DNA of 32,168 nucleotides from Bacteroidia bacterium (GTDB taxonomy: Bacteria > Bacteroidota > Bacteroidia > UKL13-3): NCBI GenBank assembly GCA_014376805.1, contig JACMQU010000071.1, positions 1-32,168 of the forward strand, written 5' to 3'. A program made the translations under genes and the position numbers. Below the pieces are notes generated by a model. That model worked only from the letters and a program-made list of their open reading frames with translations, made no database searches and was not told the DNA's origin. Positions 1-6,221 of this stretch are shown here, piece by piece. Within the stretch, counting starts at the first letter, position 1, and each line of letters begins with the position of its first letter.

Positions 1-117
1 AATATGTTTAGAGCTACCAAAGGTTCCTCTCGTATTGTACATATGTTTGAAAACAGTGTCGAGGAAGTCCTCGTTCAGAATATAGTCGGTACGTTGCATT
101 TATTTAATAGCCACTAA
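1..117 (+). CDS. 3' end of a cassette-borne hypothetical gene (partial)
   Basis: An open frame runs from the window edge to a TAA at 115-117 and encodes the last 38 residues of a protein. The C-terminus ends GTLHLFNSH. I do not recognise the family. The stop codon lies inside the left arm of the first attC-like inverted repeat (CACTAAC at 112-118). The next gene ends in the same way (TAA inside GCCTAAC), and genes in integron cassettes usually end like this. That shared position is the main reason for calling it coding. An in-frame ATG at 4 exists, but the gene very likely starts upstream of the window. Confidence 0.45.
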   Translation, partial: NMFRATKGSSRIVHMFENSVEEVLVQNIVGTLHLFNSH

Positions 118-243
118 CGAGCCAAATATTTGCGTTGGTGGGGATAGAAACCCCGTCAGCTTCATAAACCACTAAACTAACTAAAATGGAAGAAACTTCA
201 ATAACCCACATCGCCCACACTAATGCAAATATGGTGTTAGGCA
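111..243 (+). repeat. attC-like recombination site 1 (imperfect inverted repeat)
   Basis: The left arm (112-143) starts CACTAACGAGCC and continues AATATTTGCGTTGGTG. The right arm (212-243) ends GCAAATATGGTGTTAGGC. Folded together, CTAAC, CC, ATATTTGC, TT and GTG pair, with unpaired bases at fixed points: GAG against A, two extra bases in the left arm, and single mismatches. The loop is about 70 nt. This matches the integron attC plan: R''/L'' and L'/R' boxes, extrahelical bases and a variable terminal loop. GTTAGGC at 235-241 fits the R' consensus GTTRRRY. The attC identity is inferred from structure; the pairing itself is visible. Confidence 0.6.
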
Positions 244-572
244 ACGTTTATTTTAGTCGAGAATTATTTGTCGAAATGATAAATGAAATAGAAAAGCAAT
301 ATGAGTATGACCGTAAATGTTCGGATGCTTTTAAAGTCATTTTGCCGAATGATTATGTAAGCAATTATGATAATCACTGGCTACAAAATCAATTATTAAA
401 AGTCCTTCAAATTGCTATGAACGATAATGACAAAAATAGCTGGATTGAATATTATTTATGGGAATTGGATTTTGGTAAAAAATACAAAGTCGGATGTGCT
501 TCAAATAAAGACGGAAGTCCGATTGATTTATCGGATGCTGGTCGGTTGTGGGATTATTTAAATGTTGCCTAA
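231..572 (+). CDS. Cassette-borne hypothetical protein, phage-type family
   Basis: This frame encodes a small acidic, probably cytoplasmic protein of about 113 residues. It has a motif WIEYYLWELDFGKKYKVG near the C-terminus, which recalls small phage and mobile-element proteins of Firmicutes with a WISYWIYELxxGKK signature (family memory, not searched). The frame is open back to an ATG at 186, but those first codons lie in the loop and right arm of attC-like site 1. I therefore prefer the ATG at 231, which keeps the stretch FSRELFVEMINEIEKQ that resembles the family N-terminus; ATG 276 is an alternative. The stop is inside GCCTAAC, the left box of attC-like site 2. That box is the exact reverse complement of GTTAGGC at 235-241, as expected for a single cassette. 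Confidence 0.65.
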   Translation: MVLGNVYFSRELFVEMINEIEKQYEYDRKCSDAFKVILPNDYVSNYDNHWLQNQLLKVLQIAMNDNDKNSWIEYYLWELDFGKKYKVGCASNKDGSPIDLSDAGRLWDYLNVA

Positions 573-700
573 CGAGCCGGGTGTTGAAGCAGGTGCGGAA
601 AGTCGCACGAAACTAAATTAAATAGCAGTAAAATGAATATAGCACAAAACGAACTAGAAACCACATCGCCCGCACTTGTTGCAACACGGTGTTAGCGGTT
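567..700 (+). repeat. attC-like recombination site 2 (imperfect inverted repeat)
   Basis: The left arm (567-598) starts GCCTAACGAGCCGG and continues GTGTTGAAGCAGGTGCGG. The right arm (670-697) reads CCGCACTTGTTGCAACACGG then TGTTAGCG. Paired blocks are CTAAC, CC, GTGTTG, CA and GTGCGG. The interruptions fall in the same places as in site 1: GAG against A, a two-base bulge after CC, then single mismatches. The arms differ from site 1 in sequence but share structure, which is typical of attC sites. The loop is about 70 nt and holds a short ATG-initiated frame (633-695, 20 residues) that stops within GTGTTAG. Confidence 0.62.
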
Positions 701-753
701 CGGGCTTCTTGTCAAACGAATAATTTAATTATAAACAACTAAATAAATACAAA

Positions 754-933
754 ATGGGAAAAGTAGAACAATTAAACCAAGCACTAGAATTAGTAAAATC
801 TAAATTAAAATTAGCTGAAAATGCTCTAAACGATATTGTAAAATGGGATGATGAACTAGAGGACGAATGGGGAGACCCCGGCAATCGTGCTAATTCGGCT
901 TTGGAAAAGATTATGATTATTGACGGGTTTTAG
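754..933 (+). CDS. Cassette-borne hypothetical protein, 59 residues
   Basis: This small acidic protein has a heptad-like N-terminal half (VEQLNQALELVKSKLKLAEN), probably one amphipathic helix or coiled coil, followed by a DDELEDEWGDPG segment. I do not recognise a named family. It starts at ATG 754 after an A-rich leader and ends at TAG 931-933. The stop sits at the start of the 16-mer TAGCCTGACCGCTAAC, which recurs at the end of the gene at 3415-3681. The right box of the preceding attC-like site (GTTAGCG, 691-697) is the exact reverse complement of CGCTAAC at 940-946, so 691-946 behaves as one cassette. Confidence 0.6.
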   Translation: MGKVEQLNQALELVKSKLKLAENALNDIVKWDDELEDEWGDPGNRANSALEKIMIIDGF

Positions 934-946
934 CCTGACCGCTAAC
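931..946 (+). repeat. Truncated attC-like left box, shared 16-mer copy 1
   Basis: TAGCCTGACCGCTAAC contains CGCTAAC, the complement of the right box at 691-697. The matching right half of an attC-like site is not visible downstream; phage-type genes begin at 978. The same 16 bases recur at 3674-3689. It looks like the broken end of a cassette array. Confidence 0.5.
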
Positions 947-977
947 AAGTAGCTATACGCATATTAATCAAACAATA

Positions 978-1205
978 ATGAGCAATATATCAGTTAATTA
1001 CTCTTTGAAATGGCAGTTTAAAAACCACCCCTATATTCAGCTTAAGGATAGTAGGCACATATTTAATATGCGCACAGGCAGACGAATTAAACTAACCACC
1101 AATGGCGGTAGCGTAGGTATTTGGCTGGGCAGGGTATTTATAATAAAAGCAGAATTAAACAGCCATATACAGCCCATACCAAAAAGAGAAGTATTGCCAT
1201 TTTAA
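978..1205 (+). CDS. Small conserved phage-type protein
   Basis: This 75-residue basic protein contains NMRTGRRIKLTTNGGSVGIW and ends in IPKREVLPF. Similar small proteins with an NTKTGR...NGGS.GYW...IPKKE pattern occur, from memory, in Bacteroidetes prophages and conjugative elements; their function is unknown to me. The glycine- and arginine-rich core suggests a small beta-fold nucleic-acid-associated protein, which is inference. It is the first gene after the cassette array and lies 11 nt before the next gene, so the two probably share a transcript. Confidence 0.6.
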   Translation: MSNISVNYSLKWQFKNHPYIQLKDSRHIFNMRTGRRIKLTTNGGSVGIWLGRVFIIKAELNSHIQPIPKREVLPF

Positions 1206-1216
1206 AAAACAGCCTC

Positions 1217-1954
1217 ATGAACTATCGCAAAGAAATAGAAGACGCAATCATCTACCACATCATTTATAATAATGGTTTTGGCTATGTGGTGCACTTTCTT
1301 AATAAAGACAGTTTTAAAATGGGGCTATCAGGCGAAGTGGATGGCGAACAAGCAGCAGGTAAAGTATTTAATTGCGCCGCAAATCTTTACCCACATACGC
1401 AAATCAACATATTTACCCTAAGTGATGTATGGGATAAGCTATATGCCGATGAAGCTGGGTGTTTCCCCTGGTCCGTATATGAAAATAAATATTTCAATAT
1501 TAATCTGGAGTTTCTCTGTTTGTCAATAATTGATATGAACTTAAAACTAATAATTAATGATTTGCTGTGCAAGGCTCATATTAATAATACCTGGGCTTAC
1601 AACGATTATGAATTAGGCGTAATTAAAGAGCTTTCTACTTATTTTATGCATAGCGGTATAGATACTTTCGAATTTATAGACTATGCTATTCCGTACTTAA
1701 AGAAAATGGAACTGCCCAATGAGGCCGAAGAATTAGAAAATATTTACGAGCAGGTTAATTTAAAAGTAAAGCAATTAAAAAAACTTTCGCCATTGGTTAA
1801 TATTATAGATAATTTTAAAATTCCTGCAGCACTTGTTCCCGATGATATCAGTAAACTATGTTATAAAATGCTGGCCGACATTAAAGATATGCTCAGCACC
1901 AAACAAATAAATTCCAACTATAAAAATATTTATAACTCCCTAAACGCCCAATGA
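1217..1954 (+). CDS. Hypothetical phage early protein
   Basis: This 245-residue protein starts at ATG 1217 (MNYRKEIEDAIIYHIIYNNG). The frame is open to 1121, but that start would overlap the previous gene by 85 nt, so it is rejected. No catalytic motif is recognised. The C-terminal third is lysine-rich and helical (YEQVNLKVKQLKKLSPLVN). Its stop overlaps the start of the DUF3987-type ATPase by 4 nt (ATGA at 1951-1954). This suggests translational coupling and a shared role, perhaps a primase or ATPase accessory factor. That role rests on position alone. Confidence 0.6.
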   Translation: MNYRKEIEDAIIYHIIYNNGFGYVVHFLNKDSFKMGLSGEVDGEQAAGKVFNCAANLYPHTQINIFTLSDVWDKLYADEAGCFPWSVYENKYFNINLEFLCLSIIDMNLKLIINDLLCKAHINNTWAYNDYELGVIKELSTYFMHSGIDTFEFIDYAIPYLKKMELPNEAEELENIYEQVNLKVKQLKKLSPLVNIIDNFKIPAALVPDDISKLCYKMLADIKDMLSTKQINSNYKNIYNSLNAQ

Positions 1955-3363
1955 GTACATTCCAAAAATTTATAGACGATTCCCGAAGCTCCGTTAGTAC
2001 GGCCAGTACCGCAGATATGCGAGCAGAATTAAACAAACGCGAAAGCCACTTAAATGTATTCCCCTTAGAAATTTTTCACCCTAACATTAAACCATTTATT
2101 CAAGAATTGCACACCAAGTATGATATACCACGAAGCTATATTGGCTTAAGCTTATTGTTAGCTTACAGTACAGCAATTGGCACAGCCTACGCCGTATCGC
2201 GTAACGGTACCGATAGAATGTGTTTATCCATTTGGGCCGCTATGGTAGGTAATAGCTCATCGGGTAAAAGTTACTGTTTAGATCAAATCCTAAATCCTTT
2301 AAATGCAATACAAGCTGGGTTTGATAGAGATTGGGAAAGTACAACAGTAAACCTCACTGATGAGAAACGCCAGCGTATAGAAATGAAATCATTAATATGT
2401 AGAGATGTTTTCATACCTACTTTAATACGTGTGGTTATGCCCTCGAACCCTAAGGGGATTTTAAAAGAGCACGATGAAATAATGGAGTTTATTAATGGAC
2501 TAAACGGTTTATCAAAAAAAGAAAGTACCGACGAACAATTTTGGCTCAGTGGCTGGAATGGCCGTAAATACTCAGCCATCCGATCGGGAAATGTTAAGGT
2601 AGCTATAGAGCGAGTTTTTGCCAACATTATTGGCGGTATACAACCAGAGCTTTTATGGAAATTGTTTAAAAACGATAGAGGCGTATCTGGTTTTATTTTC
2701 AGAATGTTGTTTGCCTGTCCGGAGGTATATAAAGTTTGCGAGCCAGTACACGGTTACGATATTCCACAAGAATTTAAACAAATACATGCCGATGTGCTTA
2801 ACAAACTATACTTTGAGTTACCTGTAGAAACCGGGCACCAGGAAGCAAAGGTTTGTCAAGTTACGCAGGAAGCAACCTTATTAATATCTGCCTGGGAGAA
2901 AGTGAAAATTAAAAAGATAAACGCTATTGCCGATATCAAAGAAATGAACATACACGCAGGTATTATGGGTAAAATTAAAGAATATGCTTATAGGTTTGCT
3001 GGCATTTTAGCAATTTCTGATAAAGCTTTTGATTTAACCAGTACAAGCGATAACCCTTTTAGTGCAAATAGTTATTTCCCCAATAACCTACCCATTACCA
3101 AAGATATTATGGAGCGGGCCTTAAAGGCCGCCGATTATTTTTATAAAACAGCAGTTGATATATACGAAGCTGTTGACAGTTCCATAACGGCACCATCAGA
3201 AATTTTATATATGGCCAACCTATTTAAAGCTAATAAATGTTTGATGCAAATGAATGATCTGATTTACCAAGGCAAAAAATCTAAAAGCACTATGAGTAGG
3301 ATATTAAAGAAAGCTATTAAGGAGTATCCCAAAGCGTTTGGAGCTGTGCAACGAGAGTTGTAA
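1951..3363 (+). CDS. DUF3987-type replication ATPase
   Basis: The protein has 470 residues. It carries a Walker A loop GNSSSGKS (residues 100-107) after the hydrophobic strand CLSIWAAMV. A Walker B-like HDEIMEF (D175, E176), a sensor-like stretch FANIIGGIQPELLWKLF (223-239) and SGFIFRMLF with R251 as a possible arginine finger follow. This order matches the DUF3987 family, found in phages and mobile elements next to or fused with primases and thought to act in replication initiation as an AAA-like ATPase. No primase domain is visible, so the primase may lie elsewhere. It is the last gene of the 978-3363 cluster and lies upstream of the iteron-like repeats, which fits a replication role. Confidence 0.75.
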   Translation: MSTFQKFIDDSRSSVSTASTADMRAELNKRESHLNVFPLEIFHPNIKPFIQELHTKYDIPRSYIGLSLLLAYSTAIGTAYAVSRNGTDRMCLSIWAAMVGNSSSGKSYCLDQILNPLNAIQAGFDRDWESTTVNLTDEKRQRIEMKSLICRDVFIPTLIRVVMPSNPKGILKEHDEIMEFINGLNGLSKKESTDEQFWLSGWNGRKYSAIRSGNVKVAIERVFANIIGGIQPELLWKLFKNDRGVSGFIFRMLFACPEVYKVCEPVHGYDIPQEFKQIHADVLNKLYFELPVETGHQEAKVCQVTQEATLLISAWEKVKIKKINAIADIKEMNIHAGIMGKIKEYAYRFAGILAISDKAFDLTSTSDNPFSANSYFPNNLPITKDIMERALKAADYFYKTAVDIYEAVDSSITAPSEILYMANLFKANKCLMQMNDLIYQGKKSKSTMSRILKKAIKEYPKAFGAVQREL

Positions 3364-3387
3364 AAACCAAAGCTAAACGCAGCCGTT

Positions 3388-3689
3388 GTTAAACGAAATA
3401 ATTAAATTTGAAGAATGAAGAAATATCACAAAATCAGAATTTTGTTAGCCATTAAAATTGAATGGTTGCGTCCATATTTGCTAACTGACACAGAAAAAGA
3501 AAAACTTTCTCTCTTAGAATTAAGAAATTGCTTTAAATTCTTTGGATTTGATACATCAGATATTACTGATGATCAAATAAAACAAGGCTGCGATGAATTT
3601 TCAAAATGTCTTGCAAAAACTCGTTCCACGGCACAAGAATTAATTGAGGTATCAAATAGTTTTGCACTTCTCTTAGCCTGACCGCTAAC
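3388..3689 (+). mobile_element. Solitary cassette-like unit in the phage early region
   Basis: The gene at 3415-3681 is bounded on the left by GTTAAAC (3388-3394), which fits the R' consensus GTTRRRY, and on the right by TAGCCTGACCGCTAAC (3674-3689). The right boundary is identical to the end of the cassette at 691-946. The two boundary boxes are not complementary to each other, and no full attC fold is present, so the unit is either eroded or was inserted by another route. The cassette reading is inference. Confidence 0.35.
3415..3681 (+). CDS. Cassette-like hypothetical protein, 88 residues
   Basis: The family is not recognised. The protein begins with a basic hydrophobic segment (KIRILLAIKIEWLRPYLL) followed by a charged helical region with a DTSDITDDQIKQGCDEF stretch. 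The start is ATG 3415 after an AT-rich leader; TGA 3679-3681 lies inside the 16-mer shared with the cassette at 691-946. It lies 51 nt after the ATPase gene and 30 nt before a strong terminator, and its ends resemble those of the small cassettes at the left edge more than those of a phage gene. It may be a passenger gene. Confidence 0.55.
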   Translation: MKKYHKIRILLAIKIEWLRPYLLTDTEKEKLSLLELRNCFKFFGFDTSDITDDQIKQGCDEFSKCLAKTRSTAQELIEVSNSFALLLA

Positions 3690-3711
3690 CCATCCCTAAA
3701 CTACACTAAGT

Positions 3712-3746
3712 AAAAACCCCAGACATTACAATGTCTGGGGTTTTTT
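3712..3746 (+). terminator. Strong intrinsic terminator closing the early cluster
   Basis: Perfect arms AACCCCAGACATT and AATGTCTGGGGTT are followed by a T-run (3741-3746). The run of A before the stem makes it potentially bidirectional. It ends the cluster 978-3681. Confidence 0.85.
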
Positions 3747-3813
3747 ATTGCCTAATGGCGATAAAAAATTAAGCAGCCAAATAGGCTAATTTCCCCGTTT
3801 TTTCCGCAAAACA

Positions 3814-4102
3814 GTGGCACACCTAATTTTTGTAAAATAGTGTATAACGTATTGATATAAAGCTATTTAAGCACTGTTTTAGGTGTGCCACACCGTGCCA
3901 CAATATGCCCTCACGTATGTTTAAATGGCGTTAGGTGTGCCACCCATTTGGCACACTAGTGTGCCAAAAAGTGGCACACCACCCCTACTGATTATCAATT
4001 ACTTATAACATTTTTGGCACGGTGTGGCACACCATTTGAACCACTTAAATAACTGATATACAGTTATTTAATTGGCAAAAACACTTTTTTTAGGTGTGCC
4101 AC
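3814..4102. repeat. Cluster of six GGTGTGCCAC repeats (iteron- or operator-like)
   Basis: GGTGTGCCAC occurs on the plus strand at 3882-3891, 3934-3943 and 4093-4102. It occurs inverted (GTGGCACACC) at 3814-3823, 3971-3980 and 4024-4033. Two copies are extended into a perfect 19-bp inverted pair (3882-3900 and 4015-4033, containing ACACCGTGCCA). Between them is a 22-bp palindrome. The block follows the replication ATPase and a terminator, and the flanks are AT-rich. A phage replication origin or multi-site operator is the best guess. Confidence 0.6.
3947..3968. promoter_or_regulatory. 22-bp perfect palindrome inside the repeat cluster
   Basis: TTTGGCACACTAGTGTGCCA followed by AA is a perfect palindrome centred on CTAG. 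Each half carries the GGCACAC core of the surrounding repeats, so it looks like two half-sites for the same dimeric protein. Confidence 0.55.
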
Positions 4103-4247
4103 ATTTTTATACTTTTTGGGGGCTATTTTTACCTATGTTTAAAATGTTGCTTTTTAGGATAGTAAATTTGCTTTTAGCTAGCATTTTTAAACTATTTTTG
4201 AATTGTAATTCTTCTTGTATAAATACACTAAGTAAATTTTACCATAT

Positions 4248-4790
4248 ATGTTAGTAGGCTTAGCCATTAAAAAGGATTTGTACCGCGATTATTTGCAACA
4301 CGTTTTTAAATTGGTAAACAATGTTTATCATGTTTCACGCTCTACAGATTTTGGCAGAATGGTTTGCGCCCGGATCTCTTATAGAGATAAACCATTGGCA
4401 CCCGAGAGCGCAGAAAATATATGTACCTTACTTTTACCAGCTAGTGATAGCAATCGTACGGCAGCAAACAAATTTTTATACATCAAAAAAGAAGATCAGT
4501 TGAAATTGGCTGATGAAATAGAAGCTATTTTTAACATTGATTTTGATAGGTATTATTTGCAGGGCAGAAAATTAGGAATGGAGCAAAAGGAAATTATTCA
4601 GGCTTTTATAGTTTCCAGAGGTCTTACAAAACTGATTGGTAACATTGATATGCTTAAAAAAAGAGAGTACCGCGAAGCAGTAAATTTGCTCGCAAAGCAC
4701 AATGAAGCACTTTTAAACAAAGCCCGTTACCGTAATGAACGTATAGAAAACAGCTTGCAAGAACATAAACAACTGTATTGCAACGCTTAA
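4248..4790 (+). CDS. Hypothetical phage protein, possibly a regulator
   Basis: This 180-residue, mostly helical protein starts at ATG 4248. It contains FNIDFDRYYLQGRKLGMEQKE and QAFIVSRGL (about residues 95-125), and the C-terminal half is lysine/arginine-rich. The GMEQKEIIQAFIVSRGL stretch could be part of a helix-turn-helix, but I see no convincing full motif. It is the first gene after the repeat cluster and the last before the structural genes, a place where phage late regulators often sit. No function is claimed. Confidence 0.55.
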   Translation: MLVGLAIKKDLYRDYLQHVFKLVNNVYHVSRSTDFGRMVCARISYRDKPLAPESAENICTLLLPASDSNRTAANKFLYIKKEDQLKLADEIEAIFNIDFDRYYLQGRKLGMEQKEIIQAFIVSRGLTKLIGNIDMLKKREYREAVNLLAKHNEALLNKARYRNERIENSLQEHKQLYCNA

Positions 4791-4842
4791 TAAATTAAAT
4801 AATTTATTTTTTGGTGTTTTTACCAAAATCAATAGTAAAATA

Positions 4843-5226
4843 ATGGATGTTAAAATAGTTTGTTTTTTAGCGTTTTTAAGCATTAAAGATGTTACTAGTT
4901 TTACAACAACAGATAATACGGTAACTATAACAGGTGCGCCTTGGCAAGCTTTGCCCTTGGTACCCTCGCCATTAAACTTATTGAGCTACAGCAATAAAAA
5001 AACTGCAAATGGTGCCGAGCATAATAATAGCTTAGATGCACTACTAAAAACAAGCCCAACTATTAGCGAAGGTGTTCTACTTAAAGTACGTTTAGATACT
5101 GGTGAAAATATTATTATCGGCGATTTAGATTTACCAGTACGTTTTAATTTCGCTACATCACTTAACAATTGCAAAATTACAGTCGACCATAAAAGCTGGC
5201 GGCCCTACCTCTACCTAACATCCTAA
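4843..5226 (+). CDS. Hypothetical phage protein upstream of the head protease
   Basis: This 127-residue protein has a short hydrophobic start (VKIVCFLAFLSI) followed by a serine/threonine- and asparagine-rich, probably beta-rich body, and ends SWRPYLYLTS. The family is not recognised. It starts at ATG 4843. In the gap before it there is a small AT-rich stem (TTTTGGT 4809-4815 with ACCAAAA 4822-4828). A hairpin with a T-run and a late-type promoter follow, so it is probably transcribed apart from the head genes. Confidence 0.5.
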   Translation: MDVKIVCFLAFLSIKDVTSFTTTDNTVTITGAPWQALPLVPSPLNLLSYSNKKTANGAEHNNSLDALLKTSPTISEGVLLKVRLDTGENIIIGDLDLPVRFNFATSLNNCKITVDHKSWRPYLYLTS

Positions 5227-5228
5227 TT

Positions 5229-5260
5229 AGACGGCTTATAGCCGTTTAACCGTCCTTTTT
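5229..5260 (+). terminator. Hairpin with T-run before the head module
   Basis: ACGGC (5231-5235) pairs with GCCGT (5241-5245); alternatively GACGG (5230-5234) pairs with CCGTC (5250-5254), followed by TTTTT (5256-5260). The T-run overlaps the upstream element of the late-type promoter starting at 5251. Confidence 0.45.
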
Positions 5261-5289
5261 AACCATTAATTACGCTATATACTTGTTAT
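5251..5289 (+). promoter_or_regulatory. Late-type phage promoter, copy 1 (head module)
   Basis: CGTCCTTTTT (5251-5260; two mismatches to TGTCCTTTCT) is followed after 17 bp by TATACTTG (5278-5285), 4 nt before ATG 5290. This is the weakest of the five copies, but the spacing matches the others. Confidence 0.55.
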
Positions 5290-6213
5290 ATGCGTAATTG
5301 GAAATTTTTATTAAGCTCTCAACTCGTTCGTGGCAACTGGTTTCTGCACGATGCCTACGCCATCGGCGGACTGGTTGATGCTGCTCAGTTACTATCTCCA
5401 ACTCAAAACCTCGAAGCTTTAACCCAGGATTTATCTCAACGTCCATCTTATGAAGTAAAACACTTTAGTGAGGGCACACCAATTTTTACGGCACAGGTTA
5501 CAGATGGCCAAAGCTTTTACGATGCCTTACCGCAAGGCTCTAGGGCTATTTTTAGTTTATCGGGTACTTTATTAAAATATGGCACTTTATGCACCTATGG
5601 CACCGAAGAGATAGGCGCTTTTATTCAGGAAGCTGCCAACCATCCCAATATTTCTGGTGCATTGTTTTTAATTGATAGCGGAGGCGGTGCAGTTAATGCA
5701 GTTGCTCCCTTAACACAAGCGGTGCAACAATTTAAGGCATTAAACAAACCAACGCTGGCCCTGTGCGATGCTGCTTATTCTGCAGCGTACTGGGTTGCTG
5801 CCGAGTGCGATTATATAATGGCTGCCAATACCATATCATCAGGCTTTGGAAGTATAGGCGTAATGACAAGCTGGCTAGACTATAGCGAATACCTTAAAAA
5901 GCTAGGCGTTACGGAGCATATCATTTACGCTCCGGAATCTACCGAGAAAAATTTATCGTACGAGCTGGCCAAAGCTGGCAAATACGAAGAAATCAAAACC
6001 GAAGACTTATCGCCATTAGCAAAAAACTTTATTAAAAACGTGCAAAGCCGTAGGCCACAATTGGTAGATGACGGTAAAGTACTAAAAGGTAAAACCTACC
6101 TAGCAGAAAAGGCACTATCAATAAAACTTATTGATGGTATTGGTAATCTGCAAAAAGCGCAAGAACATTTAAGCAACCTTATTACTATTCAAAACTTTTT
6201 AAACTCTAAATAA
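5290..6213 (+). CDS. S49-family (SppA-like) phage head maturation protease
   Basis: The protein has 307 residues. The conserved S49 core is visible: LIDSGGG (127-133), DAAYSAAYWVAAECDYI (160-176) with S164 as the likely nucleophile, and SGFGSIGVMTSW (184-195). K220 lies about the right distance downstream to be the catalytic lysine, but I cannot align it. In phages this family cleaves scaffold and capsid precursors in the prohead and is encoded next to the major capsid gene, as here (8 nt gap). No signal peptide is evident, consistent with a cytoplasmic prohead protease. It is the first gene after late-type promoter copy 1. Confidence 0.85.
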   Translation: MRNWKFLLSSQLVRGNWFLHDAYAIGGLVDAAQLLSPTQNLEALTQDLSQRPSYEVKHFSEGTPIFTAQVTDGQSFYDALPQGSRAIFSLSGTLLKYGTLCTYGTEEIGAFIQEAANHPNISGALFLIDSGGGAVNAVAPLTQAVQQFKALNKPTLALCDAAYSAAYWVAAECDYIMAANTISSGFGSIGVMTSWLDYSEYLKKLGVTEHIIYAPESTEKNLSYELAKAGKYEEIKTEDLSPLAKNFIKNVQSRRPQLVDDGKVLKGKTYLAEKALSIKLIDGIGNLQKAQEHLSNLITIQNFLNSK

Positions 6214-6221
6214 TCTAAACT

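Larger units (their letters stand above)
3694..4247. other. Gene-free intergenic region with terminator and repeats
   Basis: About 550 bp separate the early cluster from the next gene. It holds the terminator at 3712-3746 and the six GGTGTGCCAC repeats. From 4103 it is a T-rich run with no convincing gene. A 60-residue frame at 4072-4254 is hydrophobic only because of the T-richness and overlaps the last repeat. Confidence 0.6.

Noticed and set aside
1121-1216. Extended start for the gene at 1217-1954
   Set aside because: It would overlap the previous gene by 85 nt; ATG 1217 fits the spacing.
2283-2627. 114-residue minus-strand frame
   Set aside because: Lies opposite the conserved ATPase gene; no independent evidence.
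4072-4254. 60-residue hydrophobic frame
   Set aside because: It overlaps the last GGTGTGCCAC repeat and its hydrophobicity follows from T-rich DNA; no start signal or coupling.
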